DNA of 64,000 bases. It comes from Streptomyces sp. NBC_00568 (GTDB lineage Bacteria; Actinomycetota; Actinomycetes; Streptomycetales; Streptomycetaceae). Position 1 is the first letter of the stretch. Every line of letters starts with the position of its first letter. Both the position numbers and the translations under genes were made by a program. Shown here in pieces: positions 25,814-36,273 of the stretch. A model generated the notes under the pieces. The model made no database searches. It was not told the origin of the DNA and saw only the letters and a list, made by a program, of their open reading frames with translations. Where the stretch lies: the NCBI RefSeq assembly GCF_026341855.1, contig NZ_JAPENW010000001.1, positions 4,641,001-4,705,000 of the forward strand, written 5' to 3'.

Positions 25814-26386
25814 CGGACACCGGCGGTCCGGGCCGGGAGGTCCGGGGCCGTCCGGCCCGGGTCCCGGGGTCCCGCGGGCCGCCGGTCCCGGTGCTGTCCG
25901 GCCCGGAGATCGTCCCTTCCGGCGCCCGCCGTCCGCGGCCGTCCGGCCCGGGGTCATCCGTGCGGGGTATCCGTGTGTGACATCCGTGTGTCGTGTCCGG
26001 ATCGTGGTCCGCATGATGAAATCTGACTCCTCCACGTGGCGTGATTCTCGCCACCCTTGATAAGGGGTACGCTCAGATGAGCGGATCTTGGGCGGCTGCA
26101 CTTCCCTAAGGGGTGGCACTCAGTGCCACGCTCTGATCGTTCATCGATTAAACTCAGACGTGCCGAAGCCCGCTCACCTGAGCGTCCAGAGCGATCTACG
26201 TGCGTTGATTCGTTCAAGAAGTGAAAACACCGCCCCCGGATGGCTTGCCAAGCTTTGACTTTTGATCCGGTGGCGGACGAGTGGTTACAGGCGCATGACG
26301 CGCAAGTGGACGTACCCAGACGCCTTCGATCTGGGTATGTTCCCCGTCGTCAGGGCAGCCACCGCGACGTCGAGGAGTCGAGACTC
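25814..26386 (+). promoter_or_regulatory. Long structured leader / promoter region of ppdK
   Basis: This 573-base region carries no convincing large gene. Its left part is GC-rich. From about 26036 it holds successive hairpins: GTGGCG/CGCCAC (26036-26054), ACCCTT/AGGGGT (26053-26068), GCTC/GAGC (26071-26082), a perfect GTGGCACTcAGTGCCAC palindrome (26113-26129) and TACCCAGA/TCTGGGTA (26313-26337). A 39-codon ORF (26295-26414) with a weak ribosome site overlaps the ppdK start. Two adjacent copies of ATCCGTGTGT lie at 25969-25991. It may be a regulated 5' leader. Confidence 0.5.
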
Positions 26387-29137
<2,751 letters not shown>

Positions 29138-29202
29138 AGACCCCGGAGCCCACGCCGGTCACCTCACCCTCACCGACCCGGCAACGGCCCCGGCATCCAG
29201 AA

Positions 29203-29241
29203 CGAAGGGGCGGCACCCTGTGCGGGGATGCCGCCCCTTCG
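29203..29241 (+). terminator. Terminator of ppdK
   Basis: A perfect 13-bp stem (29203-29215 with 29229-29241) and a 13-base loop lie 65 bases after the ppdK stop, followed by GGCTTTGT. Confidence 0.8.
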
Positions 29242-29404
29242 GGCTTTGTCGGCGGAGGCGGTGAAGCCACGTCGCCGGCCAGGTAGGTCGGTGTTTGCCG
29301 GCGTCGGCGGCTGGCGAACCCCGTGTGACGCCGTAGTGCCCTCGTTGTGCCCTGAGGGAACGGCAAGGGGATTCGTCCACGCCGGCCCTACCGCGGACGG
29401 GTGG

Positions 29405-30106
29405 TCACCCCATCGCGCCGGCCGATGCCCGGGAGCCGACGAGAGACGACTCGTGCACAGCGAACACGGCGTCGCACCGGTCCCGGACGCCGGCATCGTG
29501 GGTGGCGATGACCACGGCACATCCGGCGTCGCTCATCTCCCGAAGGATGTCGACGACAACAGCGCTGTTGGCATCGTCGAGCGCACCGGTCGGCTCGTCC
29601 GCGAGCACCAGGGCCGGCTGCTGGACCATGAGACGGGCCAGTGCCACGCGCTGCTGTTCCCCACCGCTGAGATGGTGGATCCTCTCCTTCTCCCGCCCCG
29701 CCAGACCGACACGGTCAAGGGCTTCGGTGACAGCCGCACGGCCCTTGTCCGTGTTCTTGCCCCTGCCGTCGCTCCGCGCCGACCGCCGTGGCTTGACCAC
29801 CACGTCCAGGTTCTCCGCGACCGTCGCGTTCTCGATCAGCGCATAGTGCTGAAACAGATAGCCGAGAGTGTCGCGGCGGAACCGACGGACGTCGCCTCGG
29901 CCGAATCGGGTGATGTCCTTCCCCTCGTACCGAATGGTCCCGGTACTCGGCTTGTCGAGCAGTCCAAGACAGTTGAGGAGGGTCGATTTGCCGGATCCAC
30001 TCGGTCCCACGAGGGCGAGCATCTCACCGCGATGGACGGTGAGGTCGACGTCGCGCCACAGGGTCCGGGCGCCGAAGACCTTCGAAAGATTCTCGATATC
30101 GATCAC
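29405..30106 (-). CDS. ABC transporter ATPase of the lactococcin-972-type bacteriocin locus
   Basis: This is a 233-residue ATPase of the MacB/LolD class: Walker A GPSGSGKST (about residues 36-44), Q loop FQHYALIE, signature LSGGEQQRV, Walker B LVLADEPTGAL and H-loop IATHDAG. GTG 30106 has GGAG six bases upstream. It lies 43 bases after the large membrane protein gene and completes the three-gene set precursor, membrane protein, ATPase that defines lactococcin 972-type loci. There it is believed to give export or self-protection; which of the two is not settled by sequence. No separate FtsX-type permease is present. Confidence 0.9.
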   Translation of the reverse strand: MIDIENLSKVFGARTLWRDVDLTVHRGEMLALVGPSGSGKSTLLNCLGLLDKPSTGTIRYEGKDITRFGRGDVRRFRRDTLGYLFQHYALIENATVAENLDVVVKPRRSARSDGRGKNTDKGRAAVTEALDRVGLAGREKERIHHLSGGEQQRVALARLMVQQPALVLADEPTGALDDANSAVVVDILREMSDAGCAVVIATHDAGVRDRCDAVFAVHESSLVGSRASAGAMG

Positions 30107-30149
30107 AACATACTCCGGCTCGGTAGAGGGGCCTTCGTACCGGCGGGGC

Positions 30150-32252
30150 TCATGTCTCCGTCGCCCCTTCCTTCACGATGCGGCGATGGAAAAAAGCGAG
30201 GGCGAGAAGCACGGCCCCCAGCTCGAAAACAACAAGACCGGTGATGACGGTGAGATCCAGCGCAGTGATGTGAGCGGCCTGGAAGGGAGCAGGCGCACCG
30301 GCCGCCGCGTACTTCTCCAGTTCCTGATTCCGCTGCCACGCCTGAAGAGGAACCCGCGTGGCGAAGACGGCAGCGATAGCCACTTCCGCGGCGAGAATAA
30401 AGCGATGGTTGGCGACATATCTCCAGCCGCCGATGTGTCGTATGAATATGCTCTGCGCGTTCTTTCGCGAGTAGATGAGACAGACGCCGACCCCGGCGAT
30501 GAGGAGCACGATGACGGCAACGACGAGGTTGAAGATCTGGAGGCGAAGTTTGTTGACCGAGTTCCGGAGGTCCAGAGCGGTTTTCTGTCCGACCGGACTC
30601 ACAGAATTCACGTAGTTGCTGACCTGTTTCGACTCGATGGCATGGAATACGTCATCGGGGTCGGGGAAGATCACTCCATCCTGAGTGGCGAATGAGGTGT
30701 AGGCGTCGTTCGTGAGGAAACGCGAACCATTGGGGACGACGACAAGAATCGGATCGCGCACCAGGGACCTGTCCTCGTCCGCACTGTGCGCCGAGTTGTA
30801 GGCGTAGGTGCCGGTGCTGTAGCCGAAGAGGCGCTGTCCGGTCCTGCTGTTACGCGTTTCGATCGGGATGTGCCGGCTGAGACCCGGGTCGATGATCCTG
30901 GCGGCCGCCTTGGTGATCGTCCGCCGGTGGGAGGAAAGGGAATCGGGAATGATGACCCGTACCGGACGCGAGTCCGGCGCTTCTCCGCTCCTGGCCTCTG
31001 AGGTATGACGCCGTCCCGACGGGTCGAGCACCGGCTGCTCGCTGAGATACGTGTCGTTGACGATGAGAATCTCGCCGGCCGGTAGCCGCGCGTCGGGGGC
31101 GGAGACCTGGAGATCCCGGCGCCCGGCGACAATCACCTTGCCCCGCCTGTCGGCCTGGCGCAGCCACGGACCGACATGGTCGTTCAACTGGTCCATGTGC
31201 ATGGCGAAAGCGCCGTTGAGACGGATCGAGACCGCGTCGCCCACCGTGCCGTAGAGGTCCCGGTTCTCCTGGCGCGTCAGTACGTCCCGGCTCGCGAGGG
31301 TGACATTCGTGGCGATACCGAGAGCGAGCAGCAGCGCGGGGACGCGGACGAGGTAGACGCTGATGGACGCCGCCCGCGAAGGCAGTTCGCCTTTCAGGGC
31401 GCCCAGTACGTCGACCTTGTACGTCAGGGCCAGCGCGGCCGCGTGCGTGGCCAGCGCCAGGATGCCGAGCAGGGCGGCGATGCCCGCGGCCAGCGAGGCG
31501 AACAGCCCCAGCCAGGCGAGACCGTTGTAGAGGCCGAGGAAGGCGAGCGCCGCGACCGTGACGGTGGCGACCGCCGCCGACCAGAACACCGCCAGCTGCC
31601 GCAGATCGCGAAGCAGGATGCCGGCGAAGGACAGGCCCTGCATCCGAAGGACTCCGTACGCCTTCGCGTTGAGCAGCACGCTCGCGCCGGTCATCGTCAG
31701 CGCCGCGAGGGCGACCACGCAGAGGGCCCGGTACAGGGGATCGCCCGAGTACCGGTCGACCAGTTCCCGGTACGACAAGGGGTGGGTGACGGCCACGATC
31801 ATGCCGAGGTCTTCGAACTCGGCCCGCAGGGCATCGGCCGCCGCGGGCGACCCGAACACGTAGTAGGAACCGCGCGGGTCCTGTTGTCCGATCTCGGAGA
31901 TCGGATGCACGCGCGTTTCATAGGTCCCGCTGAACTCCGGGTATCCCTTGTCCAGCCATTCCGCTGTCATGGAATGGGGCCCGCCCGGAGCCAGGTACAG
32001 ATGCCGAACCCCGTCGGAGTTCTTCAGATCGGGCACCTCGCGAGCCACCCCGACCGAGTGCTCGGCGGAGAACGCCGTGATGTCCCGGACGACCTGAGCA
32101 CTGCTGACGGAATCGTCGGAATCCATCACGTCGATCAGAGCCGAGTTCCCCAGGACCCCGCCCTCGTCCAGGCTCCGCAGGAACAGAAAGGCCAGTACTG
32201 CGGAGAAGGCCAGAACGGCGGCGTGGACGAAACGTATACCTCGATGCAGCAT
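30150..32252 (-). CDS. Bacteriocin-associated integral membrane protein (DUF1430-like)
   Basis: This is a membrane protein of 700 residues resembling the putative immunity/permease protein of lactococcin 972 loci. It has one N-terminal TM (FVHAAVLAFSAVLAFLFL), an extracytoplasmic stretch of about 150 residues, a block of four to five TMs in the middle, a second large outer domain, and three C-terminal TMs, an FtsX/MacB-like layout. ATG 32252 is preferred over an upstream in-frame GTG at 32348, because that codon lies inside the terminator hairpin of the bacteriocin gene. The coding sequence is visibly less GC-rich than flanking core genes, consistent with acquisition. Confidence 0.87.
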   Translation of the reverse strand: MLHRGIRFVHAAVLAFSAVLAFLFLRSLDEGGVLGNSALIDVMDSDDSVSSAQVVRDITAFSAEHSVGVAREVPDLKNSDGVRHLYLAPGGPHSMTAEWLDKGYPEFSGTYETRVHPISEIGQQDPRGSYYVFGSPAAADALRAEFEDLGMIVAVTHPLSYRELVDRYSGDPLYRALCVVALAALTMTGASVLLNAKAYGVLRMQGLSFAGILLRDLRQLAVFWSAAVATVTVAALAFLGLYNGLAWLGLFASLAAGIAALLGILALATHAAALALTYKVDVLGALKGELPSRAASISVYLVRVPALLLALGIATNVTLASRDVLTRQENRDLYGTVGDAVSIRLNGAFAMHMDQLNDHVGPWLRQADRRGKVIVAGRRDLQVSAPDARLPAGEILIVNDTYLSEQPVLDPSGRRHTSEARSGEAPDSRPVRVIIPDSLSSHRRTITKAAARIIDPGLSRHIPIETRNSRTGQRLFGYSTGTYAYNSAHSADEDRSLVRDPILVVVPNGSRFLTNDAYTSFATQDGVIFPDPDDVFHAIESKQVSNYVNSVSPVGQKTALDLRNSVNKLRLQIFNLVVAVIVLLIAGVGVCLIYSRKNAQSIFIRHIGGWRYVANHRFILAAEVAIAAVFATRVPLQAWQRNQELEKYAAAGAPAPFQAAHITALDLTVITGLVVFELGAVLLALAFFHRRIVKEGATET

Positions 32253-32318
32253 GGGATACCTAGGTTGAGGCGCTCGCTCGGGAGCGCGCGTCCGGGAATT
32301 CGAGTTCTCGAGAGAAAA

Positions 32319-32351
32319 GCTGTGGAGGCGAGAGAAACTCGCCTCCACAGC
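32319..32351 (-). terminator. Terminator between bacteriocin and membrane-protein genes
   Basis: A perfect 13-bp stem (32319-32331 with 32339-32351), seven-base loop, followed on the minus strand by TTTTCTCT, an unusually classical intrinsic terminator for this genome. It lies inside the bacteriocin operon and would limit read-through into the downstream membrane protein and ATPase genes. Confidence 0.85.
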
Positions 32352-32443
32352 CCTAAAAGCCCATCCGGCAAGCCCAGCCGAGCAGTCGGGAGCGGCGCCA
32401 CTCGCGACAGCTTCCTAGGCTTGTCGAGATTCGACCCAGAGAA

Positions 32444-32734
32444 TTAGCAGTTCGGGTCGTAGTAGTACGACACCGAGCCGTTCAGCCCCGCCGAAGCCAG
32501 GGACCATTCGCCCTTGGCCGTGCAGCCGCTGCCGAATACGTGGCCGCCCGTCTTCACCGAGGAAGCGTGCTTGTTGTTCGGGTGCTTGTAGTTCGACCAC
32601 GCCGTGTTGGCGCCCTTGTCGTAGCTCCACCTGCCACCGCCGACGTCGACCGAGGTGGCCAATGCCGGCGTGGCCGCGGCCACGATGATGGCGGTGGCCG
32701 CCAGCGCAGCCTTTACCCCGTTTCGCATGCTCAA
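32444..32734 (-). CDS. Lactococcin 972 family bacteriocin precursor
   Basis: This is a secreted antibacterial peptide precursor of 96 residues. A Sec signal peptide of 26 residues ends at TPALA; the predicted mature peptide is 70 residues. Family features are VDVGGGRWSYD, AWSNYKHPNNKHASSV and a terminal aromatic run (SYYYDPNC). Lactococcin 972 blocks septum formation by binding lipid II. Two cysteines (GSGC and the last residue) could form a disulfide, unlike the cysteine-free lactococcal peptide. TTG 32734 is the chosen start because AGGAG lies six bases upstream; ATG 32728 is also possible. The gene heads a locus with a membrane protein and an ATPase. Confidence 0.9.
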   Translation of the reverse strand: MSMRNGVKAALAATAIIVAAATPALATSVDVGGGRWSYDKGANTAWSNYKHPNNKHASSVKTGGHVFGSGCTAKGEWSLASAGLNGSVSYYYDPNC

Positions 32735-32751
32735 GACTGACTCCTAGTCAT

Positions 32752-32769
32752 CTGTTCTGGTCGGAACAG
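32752..32769. promoter_or_regulatory. Inverted repeat just upstream of the bacteriocin gene
   Basis: CTGTTC (32752-32757) and GAACAG (32764-32769) with a six-base spacer lie 18 bases before the bacteriocin start codon, inside or next to the promoter. The arms are in the opposite sense to the LexA core GAAC-N4-GTTC, so it is not a LexA box. Confidence 0.5.
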
Positions 32770-32817
32770 GAATAGATCTTGATCGACATGTGCGGCCGCG
32801 AGCAACCGAATATCCGA

Positions 32818-32831
32818 GTGATCCAAATCAC
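32818..32831. promoter_or_regulatory. Crp-like site upstream of the bacteriocin gene
   Basis: GTGATCCAAATCAC is a near-perfect palindrome of the Crp type (GTGA-N6-TCAC). It fits the streptomycete Crp consensus GTG-N6-G-N-CAC except for one base. It lies 84 bases upstream of the bacteriocin start. Confidence 0.45.
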
Positions 32832-33208
32832 GGCAAAATTCGGCCGCGGCATGCATCGGCCGCACAGGTCTATTTCTGGCCGAGTTCGCTATGGGGAGTG
32901 CGGTCCGGGGCGGGCCATGGAACGCCCGAGTGGATGACAAAAAGCCTTTCCTGGTTGCGCTGGATATAGCCAAATTCTGACAGCACTTTTCAGCCACAAA
33001 GCCCGGGGTGTGGCGGCATTTTCTGTCTCCATATACTGTCGACGAGTTCCGAGGCGGGGCAGGCAATGTCGCCTGCCTTTCCGGGCAGAGTTAATTCGCG
33101 ATTCCGCGGCACTTCCGCGCGACGCGAAACCGGTCCGGTGGGTCTTGGCCATGTCGACGAACCGCCGACTTCAGTTCGCACCGCTACCCCGAGGGCCTGA
33201 CCACCTTC

Positions 33209-34660
33209 ATGAATCCCGCCATAACCACCGGCCGCCGCCCCCTGCCCATGTGGCCGATCTCCGCGCTGTGGACCCTGGCCCTCGGCCTGTGGGGGCTGTC
33301 CCGGCAGCACAGCCTGTGGCGGGACGAGGCGGCGACCTGGCAGGTGGCCCAACGGCCCACCGCCGAGATCTGGCACATGCTGGGACAGGTCGACGCCGTA
33401 CACGGGCTCTACTACCTGCTGATGCACGGACTGTTCGAGTGCTTCGGGCCCGGCACGACGACGCTGCGGCTGCCCTCCGTGCTGGCCATGGCGGTGGCGG
33501 CGGCCTGTGTGACCGCCATCGGCCACCGACTGGCCGGGGTGTGGGCGGGCCTGGGGGCAGGGCTGGCGCTCGGACTGCTCCCGGCGGTGCAGTTCTACCT
33601 GCAGGAGGGCCGCCCGTACGCGCTGGTCGCGGCCGGCGCCGCGATCTCGACGCTGCTGCTGGTGACCTTGCTCAAGGGACGTGACAGAGCGGCACTTTGG
33701 GCGGCCTACGGCGGCACGGTCCTGCTGTGCGGGCTGCTGAACTGGTTGTCGCTGATGATTCTGCCCGCGCACGCCGCGACCCTGGCCCGGACGAGGGCCG
33801 GGCGCGGAGTGTGGACCCGCTGGACGGCGGCCTCGGCGGCGGCCGTCGCGGGTGTGCTGCCCCTGATCCTGTTCAGCCGGAGCCAGTCCGTCCAGATCTC
33901 CTGGATACCGCCGCTGACCTGGCACATGATGATCGGCCCGGCCGTCCTGCTGGCGATCGGCGGCCTCGGCGCCCTGGTGGACCGCCCGCGCGCGGGCCGA
34001 CTGTCGGTGGCGGCCGTGGGGCTGCCGCTGCTCGCGGTGCCGCAGCTCATCCTGATCGGCCTCTCCCTGGTCCAGCCGCTGTTCCTGGACAGGTACGTCC
34101 TGTTCAGCCTGCTGGGTCTGGCACTGCTGATCGGAACAGCGCTGGGCACGGCGATACGGGTGGCCGCGCGGCGCCTCCCGAAGGCGGCCCCGTGGATCCT
34201 CCCCGTGACCATCGCCGTGGCGATGACGGCACTGCTGCCCCAGTCGCTGGCCAAGCGCTCCGCGGCGAGCCGGGTGGACGACGTCCTGTCCGTGGCGGCG
34301 GACGTACGACGGCTCAAGGAGCCTGGAGACGCGGTCCTCTTCGTACCGGCAGCGCGCCGCGACACCAAGTTGGTCTCCCCGCACGCCTTCACCGGCCTGG
34401 GAGACATAGCGCTGACCGAGAGCCCGCAGAAGTCCGGAACGCTGAAGGGCGTGGAGGCCGGCCCGGCTCGGATCCGCGCCGCGATGCTGACCCAGCGGCG
34501 GATCCTCCTGGTGACGGACGCACCGAAGGTCGCGAGACCGGTGTCGGCGAAACGAGACCGCATGAAGACCTCAGTACTGAAGAAGTACTTCACGCCGGTG
34601 GCGGACGAGCAGGTCCGCGGCCGCAGGGTGACGGTGTACCGACGCAACGACCGTTCATGA
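33209..34660 (+). CDS. GT39-like membrane glycosyltransferase
   Basis: This is a polytopic membrane protein of 483 residues with a GT-C-type layout: about ten hydrophobic segments and, after TM1, a loop with the acidic pair SLWRDEAATW that matches the catalytic DE of the family 39/ArnT/PMT group. GVDAVHGLYYLL-type residues follow in the next loop (VDAVHGLYYLLMH). The C-terminal ~120 residues are soluble and extracytoplasmic. Such enzymes transfer sugars from polyprenyl-phosphate donors on the outer membrane face. ATG 33209 lacks a good ribosome site; ATG 33248 is in frame. Acceptor and sugar are unknown, and no donor-synthesis gene is nearby. Confidence 0.82.
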   Translation: MNPAITTGRRPLPMWPISALWTLALGLWGLSRQHSLWRDEAATWQVAQRPTAEIWHMLGQVDAVHGLYYLLMHGLFECFGPGTTTLRLPSVLAMAVAAACVTAIGHRLAGVWAGLGAGLALGLLPAVQFYLQEGRPYALVAAGAAISTLLLVTLLKGRDRAALWAAYGGTVLLCGLLNWLSLMILPAHAATLARTRAGRGVWTRWTAASAAAVAGVLPLILFSRSQSVQISWIPPLTWHMMIGPAVLLAIGGLGALVDRPRAGRLSVAAVGLPLLAVPQLILIGLSLVQPLFLDRYVLFSLLGLALLIGTALGTAIRVAARRLPKAAPWILPVTIAVAMTALLPQSLAKRSAASRVDDVLSVAADVRRLKEPGDAVLFVPAARRDTKLVSPHAFTGLGDIALTESPQKSGTLKGVEAGPARIRAAMLTQRRILLVTDAPKVARPVSAKRDRMKTSVLKKYFTPVADEQVRGRRVTVYRRNDRS

Positions 34661-34764
34661 CCCCTCGGCCACTCCACTCGCACAAACGGCCCCGGACAAG
34701 CGGCCCGAGGACGAACGGAACGCCTCCCCGGGTTGGAAATCCCAGGTCGGCGACGCAACGCGCT

Positions 34765-34804
34765 GTGCCCCGGCAGGATTCGACCTTGCGACACCCGCTC
34801 TAGG
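34765..34804 (-). other. tRNA-Arg-like 3' half, candidate attachment-site relic
   Basis: Read on the minus strand, this 40-base segment follows the 3' half of a tRNA-Arg: anticodon CCU region (CCTAGAGC), GGGTGTC, a slightly damaged T-arm (GCAAGGTCGAATCCTGC for GCAGGTTCGAATCCTGC) and acceptor CGGGGCAC. There is no 5' half, so it is not a functional tRNA. Integrative elements of actinomycetes often leave such fragments. The segment also overlaps the promoter of the downstream dehydrogenase, so chance similarity is possible. Confidence 0.45.
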
Positions 34805-34843
34805 CTGGAGCCGCCCTCACCCCTCCCGTGGAAGGAATCCGCC

Positions 34844-35779
34844 ATGTCCGGCTGGAACGCGCAGGCCGTCCCCGACCAGCGCGGGCGCACCGCCGTCGTC
34901 ACGGGGGCCAACAGCGGTCTCGGGTACGTGACCGCGCGCGAGCTCGCCCGCCTTGGCGCCCGGGTCGTCCTCGCCTGCCGCAGCGAGCTGCGGGGCACCG
35001 AGGCCGTGAACCGGCTCGTGGCCGAAGTGCCGGGAGCGGAGGCCGAGTTCATACGGCTGGATCTAGGGGAGCTGGACTCCGTGAGGGAGTTCGCGAGCGT
35101 CTGCGAACGGACGCACGACCGGCTCGATCTCCTCGTCAACAACGCCGGCGTCATGGCGCTGCCCCTCGGCCGCACCGCCGACGGGTTCGAGACCCAGTTC
35201 GGCGTCAACCACCTCGGGCACTTCGCGCTCACCGGGCTGCTGCTCCCGATGATCGCCGAGACCCCCGGGGCGCGGATCGTCACCCTGTCGAGCATGGTCC
35301 ACGCGCTCTCGGACATCGACATCGACGACCTCAACAGCGAGAAGGGGCCCTATCGCCGCTGGATCGCCTACGCCCGGTCCAAGACCGCCAACCTCCTCTT
35401 CACGCACGAACTCGCGCGGCGGCTGTCCCACGCGGGGAGCGACGTCGTCGCGGCCGCCGCGCACCCCGGGTACGCCTCCACCAACCTGCAGACCGCCGGA
35501 CCCCGGCTGGAAGGGCGCAAGGGCGCCGAGCGGTTCATGGAGATCGGCAACCGCGTCTTCGCGCAGAGCGCCGAGGCCGGAGCCCTGCCGACGCTGTACG
35601 CGGCCACCGCGCCCGGCGTGCGGCCCGACACCTTCGTCGGACCGTCCTTCGCGATGTGGCGCGGCTCGCCCGCGACGTCCTGGCGGGCCGGCCGGACCCG
35701 CGACGACCTCGCGGGAGAACGGCTCTGGGCCGCCTCGGAGCGGCTGACGGGCGTCACCTACGAGGGGCTCAAGGGCTGA
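34844..35779 (+). CDS. Short-chain dehydrogenase/reductase
   Basis: This is an NAD(P)-dependent oxidoreductase of the SDR superfamily, retinol-dehydrogenase-like branch, 311 residues. Visible are the dinucleotide motif TGANSGLG, the acidic turn (RLDLGELDSVREF), the NNAG motif, the catalytic Ser (VTLSSMVH) and the Y-x3-K pair (YARSKTANLL). ATG 34844 has a GGAAGGA ribosome site. A TAGGCT -10 box lies at 34801-34806. It is a single gene convergent with nirD; the substrate is unknown. Confidence 0.92.
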   Translation: MSGWNAQAVPDQRGRTAVVTGANSGLGYVTARELARLGARVVLACRSELRGTEAVNRLVAEVPGAEAEFIRLDLGELDSVREFASVCERTHDRLDLLVNNAGVMALPLGRTADGFETQFGVNHLGHFALTGLLLPMIAETPGARIVTLSSMVHALSDIDIDDLNSEKGPYRRWIAYARSKTANLLFTHELARRLSHAGSDVVAAAAHPGYASTNLQTAGPRLEGRKGAERFMEIGNRVFAQSAEAGALPTLYAATAPGVRPDTFVGPSFAMWRGSPATSWRAGRTRDDLAGERLWAASERLTGVTYEGLKG

Positions 35780-35910
35780 CACCGGCGCCGCTACGAGGGA
35801 ATCGAGGGCGGACACCGGCACCGCGAGGGCCGGCGGGCGCCGGCTCCCGGCGGATGCCCCGGTCCGTCCCGGTCCGGCGTGCCTCGCTGCCGCCGCGGGG
35901 CTTGCCCGGT

Positions 35911-36273
35911 TCAGGCCGCCCGCACCTCGTACGTCGTCACCCGTACGTCCTCGTCGTCCAGGCACCGGCCCGACTCCAGGTCGAAGCGCTGCTTGAGCAG
36001 CGGGGAGGCCACGAACGGGCGGCCCCGATGGGTTCCGGTGAGCCCGCGGGAGAGCACCGCCGCCCCGCTGAACGGGTCACGGTTGTCGATGGCGTACGTC
36101 CGTCCCGCGCGGTCGGTGAACAGGGCTGCCTGGCTGCCGTCCGGGAGGAGCGCGGCGACCCCCCGGCCGGGGGTCAGCAGGGACAGCTCGCAGATCGTGA
36201 ACCAGCCGTCCTCCAGCAGGAGCTGGAGCGTGAGGGCGGCCGTCGTCCGGGTCGTCTCGGGTGCCAGGGTCAT
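35911..36273 (-). CDS. nirD: Nitrite reductase small subunit NirD
   Basis: This is the small, Rieske-fold subunit of NAD(P)H-dependent assimilatory nitrite reductase, 120 residues (about 105 in related enzymes). It has the family pattern FTICELSLLTPGRGVAALL, AIDNRDPFSGAAVLSRGL and RFDLESGRCLDDEDVRV. The cysteine/histidine cluster ligands of true Rieske proteins are absent, as is normal for NirD. Its ATG overlaps the nirB stop (ATGA), so expression is coupled. It works in the cytoplasm with NirB. Confidence 0.93.
   Translation of the reverse strand: MTLAPETTRTTAALTLQLLLEDGWFTICELSLLTPGRGVAALLPDGSQAALFTDRAGRTYAIDNRDPFSGAAVLSRGLTGTHRGRPFVASPLLKQRFDLESGRCLDDEDVRVTTYEVRAA

Larger units (their letters stand above)
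32735..33208. other. Non-coding region upstream of the bacteriocin gene
   Basis: No gene is seen in these 474 bases. The region is clearly AT-richer than the chromosome around it and holds the divergent promoters of the bacteriocin gene (leftward) and the GT39-like gene (rightward). Two palindromes inside it are listed separately. Confidence 0.6.

Noticed and set aside
26113..26129. GTGGCACTcAGTGCCAC as an HrcA/CIRCE heat-shock element.
   Set aside because: CIRCE arms (GCACTC/GAGTGC) need a nine-base spacer and a chaperone gene; here the palindrome is contiguous and lies before ppdK.
32252..32348. A longer start (GTG 32348) for the bacteriocin-associated membrane protein.
   Set aside because: That codon and the following bases form one arm of the terminator hairpin, and the extra residues (Ser/Arg-rich) are unlike a membrane protein N-terminus; ATG 32252 directly precedes the first TM.
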